From NCBI RefSeq assembly GCF_013408245.1, contig NZ_JACBYS010000001.1, forward strand, positions 496,001 to 560,000: 64,000 nt of DNA. Direction: 5' to 3'. Positions 62,083-64,000 of the stretch are shown here, piece by piece. The notes beneath the pieces were generated by a model. The model worked only from the letters and a program-made list of their open reading frames with translations. It made no database searches and was not told the DNA's origin. The stretch's first letter is position 1; the number at the start of each line of letters is the position of its first letter. A program made the position numbers and the translations under genes. Source of the stretch: Duganella sp. 1224 (lineage in GTDB: Bacteria; Pseudomonadota; Gammaproteobacteria; Burkholderiales; Burkholderiaceae_D).

Positions 62083-62568
62083 TCAGGCGTCGCCGGCGAC
62101 GAAGTTGAGCGCCACACCGTCGATGCAGTAGCGCAGGCCGGTTGGTTCCGGGCCGTCGTCGAACACGTCGCCCAGGTGGCTGCCGCAGCGGCGGCACACC
62201 ACTTCCACGCCATACAGGCCGAGCGCGGTGGTGCGGCTGGTGACCACGCCGCGGTCCAGCGGCTTCCAGAAGCTGGGCCAGCCGGTGCCGCTGTCGAACT
62301 TGTTCTTCGACGAGAACAGCGGATTCTGGCAGCCGGCGCACAGGAATTTGCCGGCGCGGTGCTCCTTGTACAGCGGGCTGCTGAACGGGCGCTCGGTGCC
62401 GCGCTTGCGCAGCACGTCGTACTGGGCGGGTGTGAGCAGCGCGCGCCATTCGGCGTCGGTGCGGGTGACTTCCCACGCGGCGGCCGGGGCGGCGATGGTG
62501 CTGCGGTAGCCGATGGCGGCCAGCAGCGCGGCGCCGCCGGTCAGGATGAAGGAACGTCTGGTGTTCAT
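62083..62568 (-). CDS. msrB: Peptide-methionine (R)-S-oxide reductase, Tat-exported
   Basis: A 161-residue MsrB with a Tat-like N-terminus (MNTRRSFILTGGAALLAA). Zinc cysteines are C77, C80, C125 and C128; the catalytic C148 stands in GLRYCIDGVALNF and the segment FDSGTGWPSFWKPL is typical. It reduces the R epimer of methionine sulfoxide in the periplasm. The ATG at 62568 is chosen over the longer frame because the signal fits. First gene of the msr operon, 15 bp before dipZ. Confidence 0.93.
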   Translation of the reverse strand: MNTRRSFILTGGAALLAAIGYRSTIAAPAAAWEVTRTDAEWRALLTPAQYDVLRKRGTERPFSSPLYKEHRAGKFLCAGCQNPLFSSKNKFDSGTGWPSFWKPLDRGVVTSRTTALGLYGVEVVCRRCGSHLGDVFDDGPEPTGLRYCIDGVALNFVAGDA

Positions 62569-62691
62569 GCTGCTCTCCGTGGATGGAATGACGATGACGC
62601 CATTCTGCCTGCGCGGTGCTGACAAAATCCTCACGTAAACGTAAACGAATTGTGATACTTTTCGGCGCAGGAATCCTGCACAATACCGCTT

Positions 62692-63402
62692 ATGGAACCC
62701 GCTAAACGAGTCTTGATCGTCGAAGACGACATCCACATCGCCGACCTGCTGCGCATGCACCTGCAGGACGAGGGCTATCAGGTGACGCATTGCGCCGATG
62801 GCGCGCAGGGCCTGGCCCAGGTGCGCACCGGCGGCTGGGATGCGCTCATCCTCGACATTATGCTGCCGGGCGTGGACGGCCTGGAAATCTGCCGCCAGGC
62901 GCGCGCCATGACGACCTACACGCCAATCATCATCACCAGCGCGCGCTCCAGCGAAGTGCACCGCATCCTGGGACTTGAGCTGGGGGCGGACGATTACCTG
63001 CCCAAGCCGTTCTCGGTGCTGGAACTGGTGGCGCGCGTGAAAGCCCTGCTGCGCCGGGCCGACGCCATGTCGCGCAACCAGCGCAACGAGGGCGGGGCGC
63101 TGGAACTGAACGGCGTGCGGGTCGACCCGCTGACGCGCCAGGCCACGCTGGCCGGCGCCGTGCTGGACTTGACGCCGCGCGAGTTCGACCTGCTGTACTT
63201 CTTCATCAAGCATCCGGAAAAGGTGTTCTCGCGCCTTGATCTGCTGAACCAGGTGTGGGGCTACCAGCACGATGGCTACGAGCACACGGTCAACACCCAC
63301 ATCAACCGCCTGCGCGCCAAGATCGAGGCCGATCCCGCCGATCCCAGGCGCATCCTCACGGTCTGGGGCAAGGGCTACCGGTACGCCAGCGAGGCCGCAT
63401 GA
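62692..63402 (+). CDS. OmpR/PhoB family response regulator
   Basis: A 236-residue regulator. The receiver domain has E11/D12/D13, phospho-acceptor D55 (LILDIMLPGVDG), the switch Thr in IIITSARSS and K in YLPKPFS. The C-terminal winged helix (about 140-235) contains LDLTPREFDLLYFFIKHP and HTVNTHINRLRAKIEADP. It is divergent from the msr operon and its ATGA stop overlaps the following kinase gene, so the pair is translationally coupled. Control of the msr operon by this pair is plausible. Confidence 0.93.
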   Translation: MEPAKRVLIVEDDIHIADLLRMHLQDEGYQVTHCADGAQGLAQVRTGGWDALILDIMLPGVDGLEICRQARAMTTYTPIIITSARSSEVHRILGLELGADDYLPKPFSVLELVARVKALLRRADAMSRNQRNEGGALELNGVRVDPLTRQATLAGAVLDLTPREFDLLYFFIKHPEKVFSRLDLLNQVWGYQHDGYEHTVNTHINRLRAKIEADPADPRRILTVWGKGYRYASEAA

Positions 63403-64000
63403 AACTGACGCTGTCGCAGCGCCTGTCGCTGGTGTTCTCGATCCTGCTGCTGGCCTGCTGCGGCGCGTCCGCGTGGCTGCAAATCCGCGCCAACATCATG
63501 CACGAGAAGGAGGTGGTGCAGGGCCTGTCGCGTGGGCTGGCGCGCAGCATCGCGCTGGACGCGCAGCTGATGCACGCCGAGGACGACAGCGCCGCCACCC
63601 AGGGCCTGAGCGCCGACGCCGTGCGCCGCCTGTTCAGCCGCCTGATGGACGTGAATCCCAGCGTGGAAGTCTACCTGCTGGACATGGACGGCCGCATCGT
63701 CGGCCACGCCGCGCCGGCGGGCAGCCTGAAACGCGATCACGTCAGCCTGGAGCCGATCCGCCGCCTGCTGGCCAACGAACCGTTGCCGATACAGGGCGAC
63801 GACCCGCGCAGCGAGAAGGGCCGCAAGGTGTTCAGCGCCGCCATTTTGCGCGCCGGTGAGCGCAAGGTCGGCTACATCTACGTCATCCTGCAAAGCGAGG
63901 AGCATGACCGCCTGGCCGCGCGCGCCACCGCCAGTTCGGTGCTGCGCACCACCTTGTGGTCGATGGTGGTGGTGGCCGCGCTGGTGCTGATCGCCGGCCT
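63399..64000 (+). CDS. Sensor histidine kinase, N-terminal part (cut by window edge)
   Basis: The frame from the ATG at 63399 stays open to the window edge (about 200 residues). It begins with a first membrane helix (LSLVFSILLLACCGASAWLQ), then a periplasmic sensor region (NIMHEKEVVQGLSRGLARSI, NPSVEVYLLDMDGRIVGHAA, GYIYVILQSEEHDRL) and a second helix (SMVVVAALVLIAGL) at the edge. The PAS-like loop with LLDMDGRIVGH is typical of periplasmic sensing domains. The kinase domains lie outside the window. Confidence 0.85.
   Translation, partial: MKLTLSQRLSLVFSILLLACCGASAWLQIRANIMHEKEVVQGLSRGLARSIALDAQLMHAEDDSAATQGLSADAVRRLFSRLMDVNPSVEVYLLDMDGRIVGHAAPAGSLKRDHVSLEPIRRLLANEPLPIQGDDPRSEKGRKVFSAAILRAGERKVGYIYVILQSEEHDRLAARATASSVLRTTLWSMVVVAALVLIAG

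Noticed and set aside
60220..62622. 800-codon open frame antisense to dipZ and msrB
   Set aside because: His/Gln/Ala/Arg-rich translation typical of antisense frames in high-GC DNA; the opposite strand carries three recognisable genes.

Overview
The window reads as chromosomal DNA of a high-GC betaproteobacterium, most likely Oxalobacteraceae (Duganella/Massilia/Janthinobacterium-like). The evidence is an flhDC-motAB-che cluster, EarP next to an EF-P carrying Arg32, a PEP-CTERM protein, GC-rich codon use throughout, and palindromic repeats built on a GGGGTCAGACCCC core. This placement is inferred from gene content and order, not from a search.

Layout. 1-5.0 kb: a response-regulator fragment, an aminotransferase, RidA, and a divergent EamA exporter/MocR regulator pair. 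5.0-9.7 kb: htpG behind a sigma32-type promoter, a palindromic repeat, a secreted CocE/S15 hydrolase and a CHRD PEP-CTERM protein. 9.7-11.9 kb: kynU-kynA (tryptophan to anthranilate; no kynB here). 11.9-24.9 kb: flagellar master regulator flhDC behind two tandem FliA-like promoters, a membrane methyltransferase, motAB, a CheZ-like phosphatase and a complete chemotaxis operon (cheY-cheA-cheW-mcp-cheR-cheD-cheB-cheY). 25-29 kb: an EAL/HDOD protein, a small membrane protein, and the operon DUF3460-scpA-panC. 28.9-36.4 kb: a second EamA exporter, a periplasmic DUF4105-like protein, a LysR/GST pair with a three-domain flavin/ferredoxin reductase, and three tandem small secreted proteins. 36.5-45.6 kb: GNAT, metG, apbC, a TetR gene overlapping an unknown gene, an unlisted 54-residue gene, a DSD1-type PLP enzyme, a VOC protein and gltX.

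45.6-50.7 kb: two identical tRNA-Ala(GGC) and four identical tRNA-Glu(TTC) genes bracket a lower-GC patch (46.2-48.6 kb) with a frameshifted DUF3024 gene, orphan secreted and membrane proteins and an Imm11-like protein, followed by mgtC and an NmrA-like gene. 50.7-54.0 kb is the most unusual locus: a three-gene operon of a glycine-zipper/Gln-rich repeat protein, a 99-residue protein that resembles the pro-region of the third gene, and a subtilase. 54.1-64 kb: earP-efp, a Tat amidase, an unknown gene, an alpha/beta hydrolase, the operon msrB-dipZ-msrA for periplasmic methionine sulfoxide repair, and a divergent two-component system cut by the right edge.

No insertion sequence, prophage, CRISPR array or rRNA was seen. 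The large open frames antisense to htpG, cheA, metG, dipZ and the subtilase are shadows of GC-rich coding sequence.
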